Part shown: piece after piece, positions 19,288 to 32,125 of the stretch | Layout: every line of letters starts with the position of its first letter | Position numbering within the stretch: position 1 is the stretch's first letter | Assembly (NCBI RefSeq): GCF_902686445.1 | Contig: NC_062227.1 | Span: 26,590,777 to 26,654,776, forward strand | Direction of reading: 5' to 3' | Source: Sciurus carolinensis | Taxonomy: Eukaryota; Chordata; Mammalia; Rodentia; Sciuridae | DNA length: 64,000 nucleotides | Notes under the pieces: generated by a model | Databases searched by the model: none | The model's input: the letters and a program-made list of their open reading frames with translations, nothing else | What the model was told of the DNA's origin: nothing | Translations under genes and position numbers: made by a program

Positions 19288-22200
19288 ATCTTACTACTTT
19301 AAAAGTTACCTACTGTGAATTCTTGAAAAGAAAAATTGGTCCAGTAGGTATGACTGCAAGAGGGTCCAGAACCAATCTATAGCCAACACAGCAGAAAATG
19401 TGGAGCCAATAATGTTTTTAGAAAGGAACTGAGACAATGAAAATTTTGTTTATGACAAATTATTTAAGAAGGGACTTTGAAAAGGGTTCTGCCCCTTCTT
19501 TCCTGCTGAGCCGGAAATTTCTTCCACTTTATTCCTGATGTAGGACTTTTCAGCTTCTACTTGAATGATTCTAGTTGTATGATTTACCTTCTTTTTAAAG
19601 TCATCTTCCTTCTTGGCAAAATACACTGGTTAAACATGTAGACTGTTACCAATGAACTCTCACTAAGTCCTCTTTGAAACCTGCACCCCCAACTGAGCAC
19701 CTTCTGAATTGTAGCAAATAAAATAAAACTCTTAGTACTTTTGACTTGTTTCTATTATTTATTGGGATACTTTTATGTTTTGTTTGCATTTATTATTTCT
19801 GGGATTCATAAAAATATCCAGAATTAAAATTTGAACTGGTGCTCAACTAGGACTCACCAGACCTCCATGAGTGCATACGAATTCAGAATTATAACTTCAT
19901 CCATTCTGTTAGTTTCACTGTCACTATCCTGTCTATCAAAAAATTTTTGAAACTTGATTCTGTCAGCATTCATAAATAACTATGCATGCTAGCTTTCTTT
20001 GATACATAGATTTGGTAAAAATACTTTCTATTTAAATGTCATCATGCAAGTTCATTAACCAAGCATTTTAAAACAGTATATTTGCTCAAAAAATGAAGAA
20101 ATGAAAAGTAAGTGGGAGGTTCCAAATATTTCTGCTCACAAGGAGTGTGAAATGCCCAGGAGAGATTAGTTATTTACATAAATAACCACCACCCATTGTG
20201 CTATATGGATACCTCAATGGAGCCTGAAGGAGGTCTAAGGGAGTGAAGGAGAAAAAGAACTTCATTTCCTCTTGGGGTCAGGGAAGGTACAGTGGAGAGG
20301 GTGACCTTTGATATTAAAAGTCATGAATGCTAAAAAGCATTTCATCAATATATAAATGATGCTACAGGTCACAGGAACATCATGTAGCAATGATGGATAA
20401 ATTCAGTGTTTCTTTGTTTTTTGAGGGGACTAAGAGGTACAAACTAGCTTAGAGCTCATGGATAGAACAAAGCAGAAAATAAGAGAGACATGAACTACAG
20501 CCATGCTGATGGGCTCTTGAAAGCATGCCAAGGAACTTAGGGTGATTCTATGTCTAGGAAGCCAAGGAAGACTTTGGAGCAGGAAAGTGATGTGCTTACA
20601 TTTGAGTTGTAGAAAGAACCATTAGCTCTGTATACATACACTGGAGAAGGTAGAAAAGGAAGAGAGATGAGTTTAGAGGCGATAGCAATTATAATTATAA
20701 TACAGTAAAAGTGACTGCAAATAATACTGGAATGATATTTATAATTCATATGGTACTCCCATATATGTTATATCATGTCCCATCAAGGTCTGTGTGAACT
20801 GGAACTGCACTAATAGGTATGAAAAGTAGAAAATGTATTTGAAGTTGTGGAAGGCTACAGAGAACAGAGCTTGGCAACTAATTATATGTGGAATACAAAG
20901 AAGAAAGCAAGTTGTGCTTTACTTTGGGGTTTCTAAACAAGTAGCCTAGGAGAACAATCACATTAGCTGGGGGTTTGGCAGAAAGTGGTTCAAACACTCA
21001 AATAGAATCTGAGAAGAGTTTACTGAAGGGCCTTTTACAAAAATGAGGGCTGGGATAAGCAGGGACTACAGAAGATACAGCTGTTTGCTGGAGACACTAC
21101 CAGCCTAGACCTGAGCAGCCAAAGCAATGGACTGGTTTCCTGAGCTAGTAGCACCCACAGTCCCACCTTCCAAGCAGTGGAGTTCAGTAGAAGAAGGCAG
21201 TCAGCCCAGGTTCACCCCAAGACAGAGATGGAGGGAAATGAACACCCTAACTCCACCCTTGCCCAACTGCCCATCATTGACTGATACCAACCAGAAGCCA
21301 GAGAGCAAGGAGGTTCACTGACCAGGCCAAAGTCAGTGCCTCAGGGGTCAAAGTGATGTGAAGAAAAAAAGCTGGAAAGCAGTGGTTGTTTGGAGGGACA
21401 AACCTCCAGCACATTCTTGCTGCCATCAATCATTTCATCAAAGGGTTAGTAAGAAACTGCTGACTGAACTGGGTGTTGGGACCTGTTTGATATTGAATGC
21501 TCATCCACAGGGACATGAAGTTGTATCATGTGCTGACTACATTTTGTGGTCCTAACTGCATTCCGTTCCTTCTCCAAAGAGACTTGTTTGCAGGATTTGT
21601 TGAAGTCAACATGGCAACATGCCCATGGTCCATAATGTTCCTAAAACCAAGTAAATTTGTAGGAAAAAAAAAATGCGAAATGTTTGATCTGACCCAATGT
21701 GAACTTAGGGAATGTTCGTAATCTTCTGACTTTTTTAACCCTGGCTTTACTCATGTTCATAAGCACTCTGTTTAATTTTAGTTTAGCTAATTTGGGGTAG
21801 GAGGCAATAACAACCGGTCAATCGTAGATTTTCTGTCTTTTCATTTTATAACAACAGAAAGAGACAGAGACAGACTGATAAGCACATACATATCACATGC
21901 AAAAGGAAGAAATTTAAAATTAATGTTCAGAAGATGTAAATTGGTCAAAGACATCTGTCAGGCTTTTGAACCATTCATTACTCTAACCTATTTGGAAGCC
22001 CCTTGATTTAATTGGTGCAACGCATGGGTGTGAATCCTGTGAGAATTCACCATTCTCTAACAAAACCTCCAAAGAAAGTACTGGTACAAGTAGTGTAGTT
22101 ACTGCTGCTTTAGTTTTTTGACATCCTATTGGTTTCCTGATCTATATTATACCTTTGTAAAAAAATAGATGATGTCCTGGTGACTTCGGATTGATGTTGA

Positions 22201-22794
22201 ATAAATGAATATTGCATAGATGGACACTTGAATGAATGAATGAGTAAACAGATGAAGGAGTGGGGGACGTGGTGGAGTGGTAGAGGAAATGGTAGAAAAT
22301 GATTTTGCCTTTGTTTCTCTGTGTATCCTTGGAACCAATTTCCTTCTTCCATTTATAATAATGCTACACACTTTCATCTGTCATTCACATCTTTTCATAG
22401 CTACTCTGTGGTAAATGAGATTTTCTTAGAGGCCATAAAACAGTTGAAATCTGCAATTTCATTAGGCATTCAACTTCCACTATAAAACCTAATGACTAAG
22501 CAGATCAACATAGAGATGATTTTGTAAGAATAAAGCTCACAGATATACACATCATAATTGCAAGGCTACTGTACGGCTTAAGCAATTCAGACAAGCCAGC
22601 TGCTCCAAAAAGAAACAAGTATGCCTTCCTGACAGCCTTTATCAGCTAAATTGTGTTCACAACTCTCTTTCAATGCATACTGATTTTGATTGGGATATTC
22701 TGAATATACCATGTGGTAAAATCACATGGCCCCATAGCATTCTATCTTTTCAAAAAAACCTCTAGGCTTGACTTGTAGATTAGTCCAATTACCT

Positions 22795-22910
22795 GTCCTC
22801 TCTCTCACCCACAAATTTATCTCCATTTCACAGATGGAGAAACTAAGTCAAAGTCAATAATAAGTAATAAGACAAGTTGGCACCATAACCAGGATTGCAA
22901 CTGATAAAAG
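22795..22910 (-). mobile_element. MIR SINE relic
   Basis: 'atctccatttcacagatggagaaactaag' followed by 'aagtaataagacaagttggcacc' and 'aaccaggattgcaac' matches the reverse MIR core and its flank. Confidence 0.6.
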
Positions 22911-23189
22911 ATGCATTTATGCTATATCCTAGTTAAATGCTGATAATAGTTCTTATGAATGTATCATGGGGAAGATAGTTTCATAAAGTGCGGGTGCAAG
23001 TATGAACAGGTGTAATTTTTCTGAAAAATCACTCAACATTGTGTGCTGAGAACAAGAAAAATGTTCATATACTTCAACAATGTAGAGTTTTAGAAACACG
23101 TGAGTATGTGTTCAAGATTTGTGCATAGACAGCATCAATAACTACATGTATTACGCACATAGCATAACTTCAGGTAGAAAACAAACACA

Positions 23190-23310
23190 TTATTTCATCT
23201 CATTAGTCTGCATCACTCCTACATGAGGGAGGAGTTATTCTCCTTATCATTCATAAAAAGCAAGAGAGTCTTAAAAAGAGATGAAGTGACAATAGATAAA
23301 AGGGTGATGT
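23190..23310 (-). mobile_element. Possible MIR relic
   Basis: 'tctcattagtctgcatcactcc', 'gttattctccttatcattcataaaaagc' and 'agagatgaagtgac' follow reverse MIR order loosely. Low divergence control, so tentative. Confidence 0.35.
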
Positions 23311-25231
23311 GATAATCCATGGCCATCTGGCTGGTGGAGAGAATTAGAACATACTATTATTTGTTATGCAAAATTTAGAAACTAACTAAATTCTCAATAA
23401 TAAAGATAGATACAAAAATTTTAGAATGACATGATAGAAAATTATCAAGGATTGAAATTACATTTTGAATGATTTCAATGGTAGTTATATATACCTAAAA
23501 ATATCTAATGTGAAGCATTACTGGATGACCATTTTCTAGATTCACAGGATACACATGGAAAAATCTGGAGAATAGGCAAGAGGTCAGAGTTAGAGATTAA
23601 ATACTTTGTAGTCATCAACATGGTACATAAAACCTGAGGCATTGAGTGTAATCCAGGAGGAACTTAGCGGGATGAAGAAAAAGCTCAGAGTTGACCCCTG
23701 AGAACTTCAACATTTAAAAAGTTTAAGGAAAAGATGGAAATCAGAAAAAGAGACTAAGAAGTGGCAGTTACTGAGGTGGGATGACAATGTGCCATCTGGG
23801 AAGTCAAGCAAAGAAAATATTTCAAGAAGTAGGGCACGGTCGGCCATCAAACATTGTTTAGCTGTGAGTAAGATATGGATTGAAACTTGGATCTGGCAAC
23901 ATAGAGATCATTGCTAAACTTATAATGATTTTGCTGAGAGTTATGATCACAAAGCACTACTGGAGTGGCTCAGGGAGGAAAAGTAAGCTGAAATATCGGA
24001 GATGACATGTATGAATATCTCCTTCTATGAGTTTTATTTTAAATGGGACTACTGGGTGTTAAGATAATGATAGGGCAAGGAGAGACTTTTGGTCATTTAT
24101 GAAGGAAGACATTGAGCCTGCCAATTGATCTGATGAGTCAAGGGAGGGAAAATAATATTTCTATAAAGAGATGTTAGTTCCAAAAGTGATGTCCTGGGTA
24201 GGTGAGAGGAGATGGGCATAGCCTAAGTGTTAACCTTAGATTGGATCCTATACAATTAGCCTGTTGTAGCAGAAAGAGAGTACACAGGTTCATATGGTCG
24301 GTAGGTTTTATAATGGGCAAAGGATGATTAGTCCTTCTGTCTGTTTCTATTTTCTTGTGTGATTAAAAAATAAAATAAGGTTATCAGTTCTGTCAGAAGG
24401 ATGGGGGTGGTACAGATGAGAGGTTAGATGCTTAATAGTTTCCTAGAGAGTGGAATTATGGATTGATAATTGAAGGATAGATAAAACATTCACTTATTCA
24501 ATAAATAACTTGAAATATGGAGGGCTGGGTGGTAGAACTTAATGACAAAAGGCTTAAAAGGAGATAAAATTTTCTTTTAAGGGAATGAAGAAGAAAAATG
24601 ACCTGGATGTAGCTTTGAGAACCCAAAAGTCTGGTACCATGCAGGATAAGGCAGAAAAAGAAATAGCTTTGGGAAAGTAATGTCCTCAGAGGTGAGCACA
24701 GGTTGAATTAAAGAAAGAAGTTTAGGAGAACATTGTGGGGAGAATAGGATGGGGTATAAGGTATTTGGATGGTAACAGGCTGCAAGATCCAGAATTGATA
24801 GGAAAATGTATAAAGTGGATTGAGGCAAGTGACCAGAAATGAGGTTTGGGCTTCTTGAGGTACCTAAAGTTAGTAGGGATACAAGGAATACCATGGTGTG
24901 TGTTAAGGCTCAGGACATGATGCCCCCAAGTATGATGCCTTGGCATGCAGAGTGTTTTTGAGTTGAAAGACATAGTAGGACCTCAGAAGCAAGAGGTCTC
25001 TCTGATCTCCCATCCCCTGTGCCTTTTTCTCCCCAAAAGTGAGCTATAAAATCCAAAATGGTAACTCTCTGATCTACCTCCCATGGGAGTGGATCATAAC
25101 ACCCTGGTGTGACAAGTCTCCTGCTCTATTCCAAAAATAAGGAAGCAAGTAGAGAAGCCAAGAAGAATCTGACCAAACAGACCTGGCTAAGTTCCACTCA
25201 ACTTATCACCACTAGGTTACATCCACTGTTA

Positions 25232-25822
25232 CAGTTTGATCTAGACTATTCCCTAAAGGCTTATGTGTTGAAGGCTTGGTCCCCAACTGGTGGCACTATT
25301 GAAGGTGGTGAAGGCTTTTGGAGGTGGAGACTAGCTTGAGGAGGCAGTCACTGTGGCATGTCCTTAAAGAGTGTATTTTGTCCACAGCTCCTCCCACCAC
25401 TGCTTTCTGGCTGCTATGAGGTGAGCAGTTTTCTTCCACCATGTTAATCTGCCTCCCCTCAGTTCCCACCAATGGAGTTGGCCAACTCTGGACTGAAACT
25501 TCTAAAACTATGAGCTGAAATAAATTTTTACTCCTTTAAATTGCTTTTCCCACCAGGTGTGGTGTTGCACACCTGCAATCCCAGCAACTCAGGAGCCTGA
25601 GACAGGAGGTATGCAAGTTCAAAGCCAGCCTTGGCAATTTAGTGAGACCCTCAGCAACTTAGTGAAATCCTGTCTCAAAATAAAAACTAAAAAGGGCTGG
25701 AGATGTGGCTCAGTGATAAAGCACCCCTGGGTTAGATTCCCCAATACCAAATAAATAAATAAATAATAAATAAATGGCTTTTCTCAAATGTTTTGTCACA
25801 GCAACAGAAAGCTAATATACCC
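25232..25822 (+). mobile_element. ERVL-MaLR LTR with nested SINE
   Basis: ORR1-like order: 'tgatctagactattccctaaaggc', 'ggtggcactattgaaggtgg', 'ctgctatgaggtgagcag', 'ccaactctggactgaaac', 'gctgaaataaatttttactcc', then after the SINE 'aatgttttgtcacagcaacagaaagctaata'. A different subfamily from the 8569-9010 LTR. Confidence 0.78.
25553..25775 (+). mobile_element. Dimeric SINE, B1-dID (MEN type), inside an LTR
   Basis: B1 half starts 'ccaggtgtggtgttgcacacctgcaatcccagc'. The ID half starts 'gggctggagatgtggctcagtg', and the tail is (AAAT)n. Flanks share 'gcttttc'. It splits the MaLR LTR just after its polyadenylation signal. Confidence 0.9.
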
Positions 25823-26129
25823 TTTTTTGTCCAGTCTATTTCTCTCCACAATTATCTACTTCTTTCATCAAATTACTTAGCATAAAAGTACAATTTTCCC
25901 TCAGTCTCTGGGTCTTCATTTCTGAAGACTCCTATGTTATATAAAAATCCGATTAAATTTAATGAATTAATTATACTTTTCTCTTGTTAATCTGTATTTT
26001 GTGGTAGAGGTATCACCCTTGAACCTTGTACTAGATCAGGAAAACATCTTTCTTTCACCTTTACATATGTTCTGTTAGTTTCTCATAGATTGGCAGTCTA
26101 TTTGCTGGGCTGAATTCCTGGTCAATCAA

Positions 26130-27090
26130 TTTTTAAATTTTTATTTTTAGTTGACAAATAATAAGTGTATATATTTATGGAATGAAATGTGATGTTTTGA
26201 TATGTGTTTAAATACAGAATGATTAAATCAGACTAACAAATCCATCGCTTAACGTATTTATCATCTTTGCAGTGATAATATTTTAAAACTATTAACAATT
26301 TTGAAATACGCAATGCATTATTATTTATTATAGTCATTATTCTGTGCAATAGAGCACTAAAGATGATTTCTACTAACTGAAACTGTATTTCTTGATCAAA
26401 ATCTTCCCTTTATCCATTAATCCCCTTTCCCCAGCCTCTGGTGACTAACCATATTCTTTTTACTTCTACAAGTTCAGTTTTTAACACTCCACATATAGGA
26501 GATCATGCAGTATTTGATCTTCTGCCCCTGGCTTATTTCACTTAGCATAATGTCCTCAAGGGTCATTAATGTTGTTGTACATGACAGGATTACTCCCCCT
26601 TCTGAGGCTGACTAATATTCCATTGCATACATAACACTTAGGTTAAGAGACACTTCATTCATTCCTCTTTTGATGGATGCTTAGGTAGGTTCCATATCTT
26701 CTTTCTTTTCTTTGGTACCAGGAATTGAACCCAGGGGCACTTAACCACTGAACCACATTCCCATCCCTTTTTTATACTTTATTGAGAGACAGGGTCTCAC
26801 TTAGAGTCTCACTAAATTGTTGAGACTGGCTTTGATTTCGTCATCCTCCTGCCTCAGTCTCCTGAGCCATTGGGATTGTAGGCCTGTGCCACCGTGCCTG
26901 GCAGCTTCCATATCTTATATGTTACCTAAACTGAAAAATGAACATGGAAGTTCAGACATCTCTTTGGCACACTGATTTCAATTCCTTTAAATCTATGCCC
27001 AGAAGTGGAATTGTTGGGTAGTCAATTGATTTTGACAAATTGGGAAGTATACATGGAGAATGGAGCAGTAATCTCACTAGAAATGTGTGA
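26130..27090 (-). mobile_element. Ancient L1M 3'-region fragment
   Basis: Reverse L1M 3' UTR and ORF2 end: 'ctgtgcaatagagcactaaag', 'ccccagcctctggtgactaacc', 'ggagatcatgcagtatttg', 'ggcttatttcacttagcataatgtcc', then after the nested SINE 'gttcagacatctctttggc' and 'cccagaagtggaattgttggg'. Strongly decayed. Confidence 0.8.
26701..26905 (-). mobile_element. Dimeric SINE inserted in L1M, 11-bp TSD
   Basis: Reverse ID half ('gaattgaacccaggggcacttaaccactg') then reverse B1 half ('cctcctgcctcagtctcctgagcc' to 'gtgccaccgtgcctgg'). The perfect TSD ttccatatctt lies at 26690-26700 and 26906-26916, and removing the insert restores L1M continuity. Confidence 0.93.
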
Positions 27091-27192
27091 AGCATTACCA
27101 TCACCACTGTCTGAGCTCAGAGGAAGAAAAGGTGTGTTGGTAGTGGAAACTCTTTTGGTATAAATGATTATTCTAATTTAATAATAAATACA

Positions 27193-27296
27193 ATATCAGA
27201 TAGCAAAATGGAGTAACCAGAATAAACCTTAGGAAATCTAAATAATATAATTTCTTTTAGTTATGACATTGTGTTGATCATGCAGGCATAATTTTT
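27193..27296. repeat. 104-bp direct duplication, copy 1
   Basis: Starts 'atatcagatagcaaaat' and ends 'catgcaggcataattttt'. It recurs at 27641-27745 with only a handful of substitutions. Copy 1 lies in sequence I cannot assign. Confidence 0.88.
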
Positions 27297-27519
27297 CCCC
27301 TAACTCATATTTTTCAACACTGGGCATGTTTGTATTTATCATCAGTAAAATCATTTCTCAATTATTTATGTGCATATAACTATTCATACATTTATTATTT
27401 CTGCCTTTCCAATTATGTACTCATAATTGGGCTATCACAAAGCAAAGAAAATTAAAGCAAAAGGAAAGGGAATGGATTAATGGTAGCATAAAAAGAAATA
27501 AAAGGCTGAATATATTCAA

Positions 27520-28690
27520 TTGTATGGGTGTTACACAACTTGTTCATGCATTTGTCTGCTAATGGATATTGGATTATTTCCAGTTTAGGGCTATTATGAA
27601 TGAAATTGCTACAAATAATTACATTTAAATCTTCATGAGGATATCAGATAGCAAAATCCAGTAACCAGAATAAACCTTAGGAAATCTAAATTATAGTGTT
27701 TTCTTTTAGATACGACATTGTGTTGATCATGCAGGCATAATTTTTTATTTCTCTGGAGTAAATACCTAAGAATAGAATGACTACATCATATGGTAGAGAA
27801 TATTTAATTTTTTAATGAATCAACAAAATACTCTCAAGTGGTTGCAACAATTTGAATCCTGAACAGCAGTGTATGCAGTATAAAGGGTTCCAGTTATTCC
27901 CCCTCCTCACCAAGTCTTGGTATTTTTATTACTTTAACCTCAGGCATTCTGCTGTGTGTGTAATGGTGTCTTGGTATGGTTTTAATTTCCATGATTCTAA
28001 TGACTAATTTTGAGTGCATCATCATGTAATTATTTGTCATCTCTATTTCTTTACTGTTCACATCTTTGAATATTTCAAGGTACTTTTCAAATTACTAAGA
28101 ATGGTGTTTTTGTATAGTTCCTCCTTGGATATATTTTAGAAATATATTCTCCCAATCTGTGTCTTACCTTTTCATTTTCATAACAGTGCCTTTAAAGAAG
28201 AATTTTTTTTGACATTTGGTAAAATACAAATTACTGATTTTTTTCTTTTAGAATTTGTATTTCTTAATTCCTCTCTTAGAAATGTTTGATGAATCTAAGT
28301 TTATTAATATTTAGGTCCTGTTTTCTTCTAGGAGTTTTATAGTTTAGATTTCTTTGATTTTGAGTTAATTTTTGTACATGATATAAGATTCAGTTTTCTT
28401 ATTTTTTGATAATTCAATTGCTTCTGCATCATTTGTTGAAAAGATAATAATCTTTTTCCATTTAATTTTATTGCCATTTTTGTCAAAAAAAAAAAAAAAA
28501 AGTCAGTTGAACATATCTGTGCCAGTCTATTTCTGGACTTTCTTTTCTGTTTTGTTGACTTATTTGTCTATATTTATGCTGAACTGTAGTGTATTGACTA
28601 CCGTAGCTTAATGTAAATTCTCATAATCATGTGGCATAACCCTCCAACTTCATCCTTCTTTTTTAATGTTTTGGTCTATTATCAAGTGAC
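27520..28690 (-). mobile_element. Ancient L1M ORF2-end fragment
   Basis: Reverse L1M words: 'tggatattggattatttccag', 'ggagtaaatacctaagaatag', 'ctcctcaccaagtcttgg', 'gttttatagtttagatttc', 'cttctgcatcatttgttgaaaag'. A 104-bp foreign block (27641-27745) interrupts it. No open frames. Confidence 0.75.
27641..27745. repeat. 104-bp direct duplication, copy 2, inside L1M
   Basis: Same sequence as 27193-27296, offset 448. It lies between 'aaatcttcatgagg' and 'tttctctggagtaaatacc', which should be nearly adjacent in L1M, so this copy is the inserted one. Confidence 0.85.
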
Positions 28691-28695
28691 AGTAT

Positions 28696-28955
28696 TGCTT
28701 TGGGCCTCTGATGAGGCAGCACATCACAGTGGAGCGTGAGACAGAGTAAGACTGTTTACATTAAGAGGCAGAGAATCAAGAAGAGAGACTGGATGTGTCA
28801 GTCCCAAAATTCCCATTGTGCACATACCCCGATGACCTAAGGACCTCCTGTTGGTTTCTTCCTTCTAAAGGTTTAGTCATCTCTCAAGAGAGCTGTGCTG
28901 GTGACCAAGCCTTTAACACATGGACCTTTAGGGGACACATTTCTAGACTGTAGCA
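28696..28955 (-). mobile_element. ERVL-MaLR LTR fragment
   Basis: Partial reverse copy of the 10387-10795 family: 'gggcctctgatgaggcagcacatcac', 'gtgcacataccccgatgacc' and 'aggggacacatttctagac'. Diverged, and both ends eroded. Confidence 0.55.
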
Positions 28956-29164
28956 CTTCTTATCTGTTTCCACCCTCTCTGTACTACCTGATAGTCAATT
29001 CCTGAAAATCATTCTTTATAAAAATTTTATCTTTTTGTTGCTGTTTAAGCTGAAAGAGTAACAGCAGTCCATCCATCTTGATCAGAAGCAGAACTCCTCT
29101 TTGCTCATTCTGTAATACCCATTTGAGCATCATCCCCTCTCTGAGAAAAATTATTTGATAACTC

Positions 29165-29672
29165 CTGTGGTAGATAAAATATGTTCCCCTAAGGATGACC
29201 ATGTCTTTATTCTTGGAACCTGTGAGTTTGTTACTTCACAACAGGAAAGAGAACTTATCATATTTAAGAAGGTTAAGAAACTCAAAAGGTGAAGATAATG
29301 CTGGGTGATTCAGGGTGATCACAATTAAATTATGATTAAATCCTTAGAACTAAAGGATCTTTTCCAGCTGCCAAGCCTGGGAGGTGGTAGAGCAAGAAGG
29401 AATTGATTTGTGCTTGCTGCTCTCATTTTGGAGATAGAAGAAGAAACCCATAAAACAGCACAGGTGACTTCTAGGATGGAGAAAAGGGCAGGAGATCAAT
29501 GCTCCCCGAGTTTCCAGAAAAGAACACAGCTCTGTGACACTTTGATTCATCCCAGTAAGACCTGTGTCAGATTTCTTACCTGTAGAACTGAATGATAATG
29601 AGCTTATGTTGGCTTAAGCTTCAGAGTGTGTGGTGCTTTGCTGTAATAAACAACAACAGAAAACTAACGCAC
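29165..29672 (+). mobile_element. MLT1-type ERVL-MaLR LTR
   Basis: Starts 'tggtagataaaatatgttcccc', continues 'ttcttggaacctgtgagtttgttac', 'gctgctctcattttgg', 'gacactttgattcatcccagtaag', and ends 'gctgtaataaacaacaacagaaaactaa'. Order and ends fit MLT1. Confidence 0.68.
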
Positions 29673-30286
29673 CCCCAGACAATTTTAAAATCTAAAATGG
29701 ACAAACTTCAAAACTAGATAATAGATGGGCTATATTTTTCTGTGTGGATAATCCACCTCATACTGTCACTCTTTCAATATCCATTTGCTGTAACAGTCTC
29801 GTCAGTTTTTTTTTTTTTTTTTTCCCCAACTGAGACTTCAAAATCTCTAGTTCCAGGCTGGCATTTTGTAGATGGTGTTCTAGTTTTACTGGTTGCTCAG
29901 TCGTTTGTCATTTATTTACCAGTCATCTTATCTGCTTGGTGACAAGCATGGTATATGAGATATCATTCTGTCTCTTCCACTTTATCACCATGATAATAGA
30001 TTTTACTTAGTAGGATACATTGTGTCAAAAAAAAAATGAGACTGATATAGTCATTAGAGTTTCAGGAAGGCAGTCCTGATTTTAGTGTTGTATGACATGA
30101 GCAGTTTCACAGTGTACTAGAGAGTTCATGGTGATCTGTCTGCAGGCAGCGGTGTTTGGTCTTGCTCAGCAGCCCTATAGCAGGTAGAGGCAGAGAGGGG
30201 ATTCAAAATTATTTCAGAGCTGTATTGTTTCTGCTTTTATTTGTGATGAGGAAGAATGGATCAGGGAATAGAAGCTTTACTGAAAG
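29673..30286. other. Unassigned sequence
   Basis: No family recognised. Holds a poly-T run at 29806-29824 and otherwise ordinary AT-rich DNA. Confidence 0.35.
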
Positions 30287-30298
30287 AAACAGAAATTT

Positions 30299-30427
30299 GG
30301 ACTTGGATCGTAGTTCAGTGGTAGAGTGCTTGCCTAGCACATGTGAGGCACTCTCAGCACCAAATAAAATAAATAAATAAAATAAAGGTATTATATCCAT
30401 CTACAACTAAAAAATATTTAAAAAAGA
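30299..30427 (+). mobile_element. ID SINE with 12-bp TSD
   Basis: 'ggacttggatcgtagttcagtggtagagtgcttgcctagc' then 'gcactctcagcacc' and an (AAAT)n tail, ending in the squirrel ID extension 'aaggtattatatccatctacaac'. The TSD aaacagaaattt lies at 30287-30298 and 30428-30439. Confidence 0.9.
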
Positions 30428-30709
30428 AAACAGAAATTTTAATGTAAGTCAATATAGAAAACAATGGTATAGGTAAAGAATACTTTTGAAAATGAGATAA
30501 ATTTTAGCAATGGGGAAGTGCCAGATTCAATTGTATAATTTATGAAGTTTGGTTCACTATCTGTATCTGTGTAAGTAGTACTTCTATCAAGATGTAGACA
30601 GCCGCATGCCCAAAGAAAGGTGTGCCTACACATCTATTTCAAGAACAGGCCAAACTAAGCCATTGTGAGAAAATCAGAAAAATGTTTGGTCATGAAGAGG
30701 TAGGGATAG

Positions 30710-30711
<2 letters not shown>

Positions 30712-30738
<27 letters not shown>
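30712..30738. repeat. (CA)n microsatellite
   Basis: About 13 uninterrupted CA units. Confidence 0.93.
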
Positions 30739-30740
<2 letters not shown>

Positions 30741-30755
30741 TCCATATATACACTT

Positions 30756-31078
30756 AGAGTCGTCTGTTGGTATGCACAGAGGTTGGTTACAGCATACCCC
30801 ATGGTTATCAAAATCCACAGATGCTCATGCCCCTTATGTAAAATGGTACAAAGTATTTTCATATAACCTATGCACATTCTCCTGTAAACATTAAATCATC
30901 TTTAGATTATTTACAATACAGAATACAATGCTAATGCTATCTAAATAGTTGTTATGCTATGCTTTTTAGAAAAAAATGACAAGAAAGAAAGCCTTATGAG
31001 TCTAGTTGAGAAGCAACTTTTTAAAAATTTATTTTTGATCCACAGTTGGTTGAGTTCAAAACCAACTGATAGAGTTGA
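30756..31078. mobile_element. MER2 (Tigger) DNA-transposon relic
   Basis: 'gagtcgtctgttggtatgcac' resembles the MER2 terminus. Then come 'atcaaaatccacagatgctc', 'cccttatgtaaaatggtac', 'ataacctatgcacattctcc', 'aaatcatctttagattat', 'aaatagttgttatgctatgc' and 'tttttgatccacagttggttga'. The right terminal repeat is lost. Confidence 0.78.
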
Positions 31079-31270
31079 TACAGATGGTAAAAAAGAGCAC
31101 ACACACACAAACATGCAGACATACGTATATGGAATCATGCAGATGCAAAGTATAATCTTTTGTGCATGACTTCTTTAATAAAGCATAATATTTTAAGATT
31201 TATCAATGTTCATGATGTTGTACATATCAATAATTCACTTTAAATTATTTTAAAAAAATATATACTACAT

Positions 31271-31353
31271 TTTTTTTTCTTTTTTCTATTTTACAGTGCT
31301 GAGGACCTCATGCATGCTAGGCAATTACTCTCCCACTGAGTCAGACTACAGCC
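31271..31353 (-). mobile_element. ID SINE monomer, diverged
   Basis: Poly-T head, 'tacagtgctgaggacctcatgcatgctaggcaattactctcccactgag', ending 'actacagccc'. Reverse ID order with many substitutions. Confidence 0.75.
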
Positions 31354-31359
31354 CATAAT

Positions 31360-31750
31360 ATTTTTATTTTCACTAAAATGAAAAAATAAATTTTAATATT
31401 CATTTTTAAGGTATTTAATGTGATGTTATTTATTGAACATGACGTTATGAGATGATTATAGCTAGTGAAAAGTTTACTACATATCCATCTTCTCAGTTTC
31501 CCATATTTTTGTTTTGGGGTCAAGAATAGTTAATGTCTGCTCATTTAACCTGAATCCCAAATACAATACGATATGTTAGCTGTAGTCCTCATTTTGGGCA
31601 CTAGATTTCTAGATTTTTTTCATCCTTTAATTCTGCTACCTCACACCTACCAAAATCACTTCATTTCCTCCCACAGTACTCTAGTGCCCTGCTCCTGGTA
31701 ACTATGGTTTTATTCTTTATTTCTGCATATTTGAATAACATTCTGAGCTC
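31360..31750 (-). mobile_element. Ancient L1M 3' UTR fragment (probable)
   Basis: 'gaaaagtttactacatatccatcttctc', 'gttagctgtagtcctcattttgggcac', and 'ccctgctcctggtaactatgg' follow the reverse 3' UTR of old L1M families. It is followed directly by mid-ORF2 sequence, so roughly 0.7 kb between them is missing. Confidence 0.5.
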
Positions 31751-32125
31751 TTGGTGTGATATCCATAGTATAATTGCCAAAACCAATATCCCCAAGTTTC
31801 CCTGTATGTTCTATTCTAGAAGTTTTCCCCCATATTCCCTTCCAGGAGTTCTTTTCTAATTTCTGGTCTTATATCTTTTATACATTTAGGTTTAATTTTT
31901 GTGTATGGTTTGTGATAGGGTTCCAATTTAGTTATTTCACAGGTGAAAATTTGATATTCCTTGAACCATTTATTGAAGGGAGATCCTTTTCCCATTGCAT
32001 CGTCTTATGCTTTGTCAAAAATGATTTAACTGTATATACTTGGATTTATTTGGGGACTTTCTATTCTTTTCCACTGGTCTATGTGTCTGTTTTTATGTGA
32101 GTACCATACTGTTTGGATTATTATA

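Larger units (their letters stand above)
19288..25231. other. 6-kb mostly unique sequence
   Basis: No coding gene, SINE or LTR recognised. Two weak MIR relics are listed separately. Short frames at 21127-21555 and 24577-24973 lack domains or coding signatures. Confidence 0.4.

Noticed and set aside
24577..24973. Two overlapping minus-strand frames (105 and 83 codons)
   Set aside because: Low-complexity composition, no motifs, and mutual overlap in different frames.
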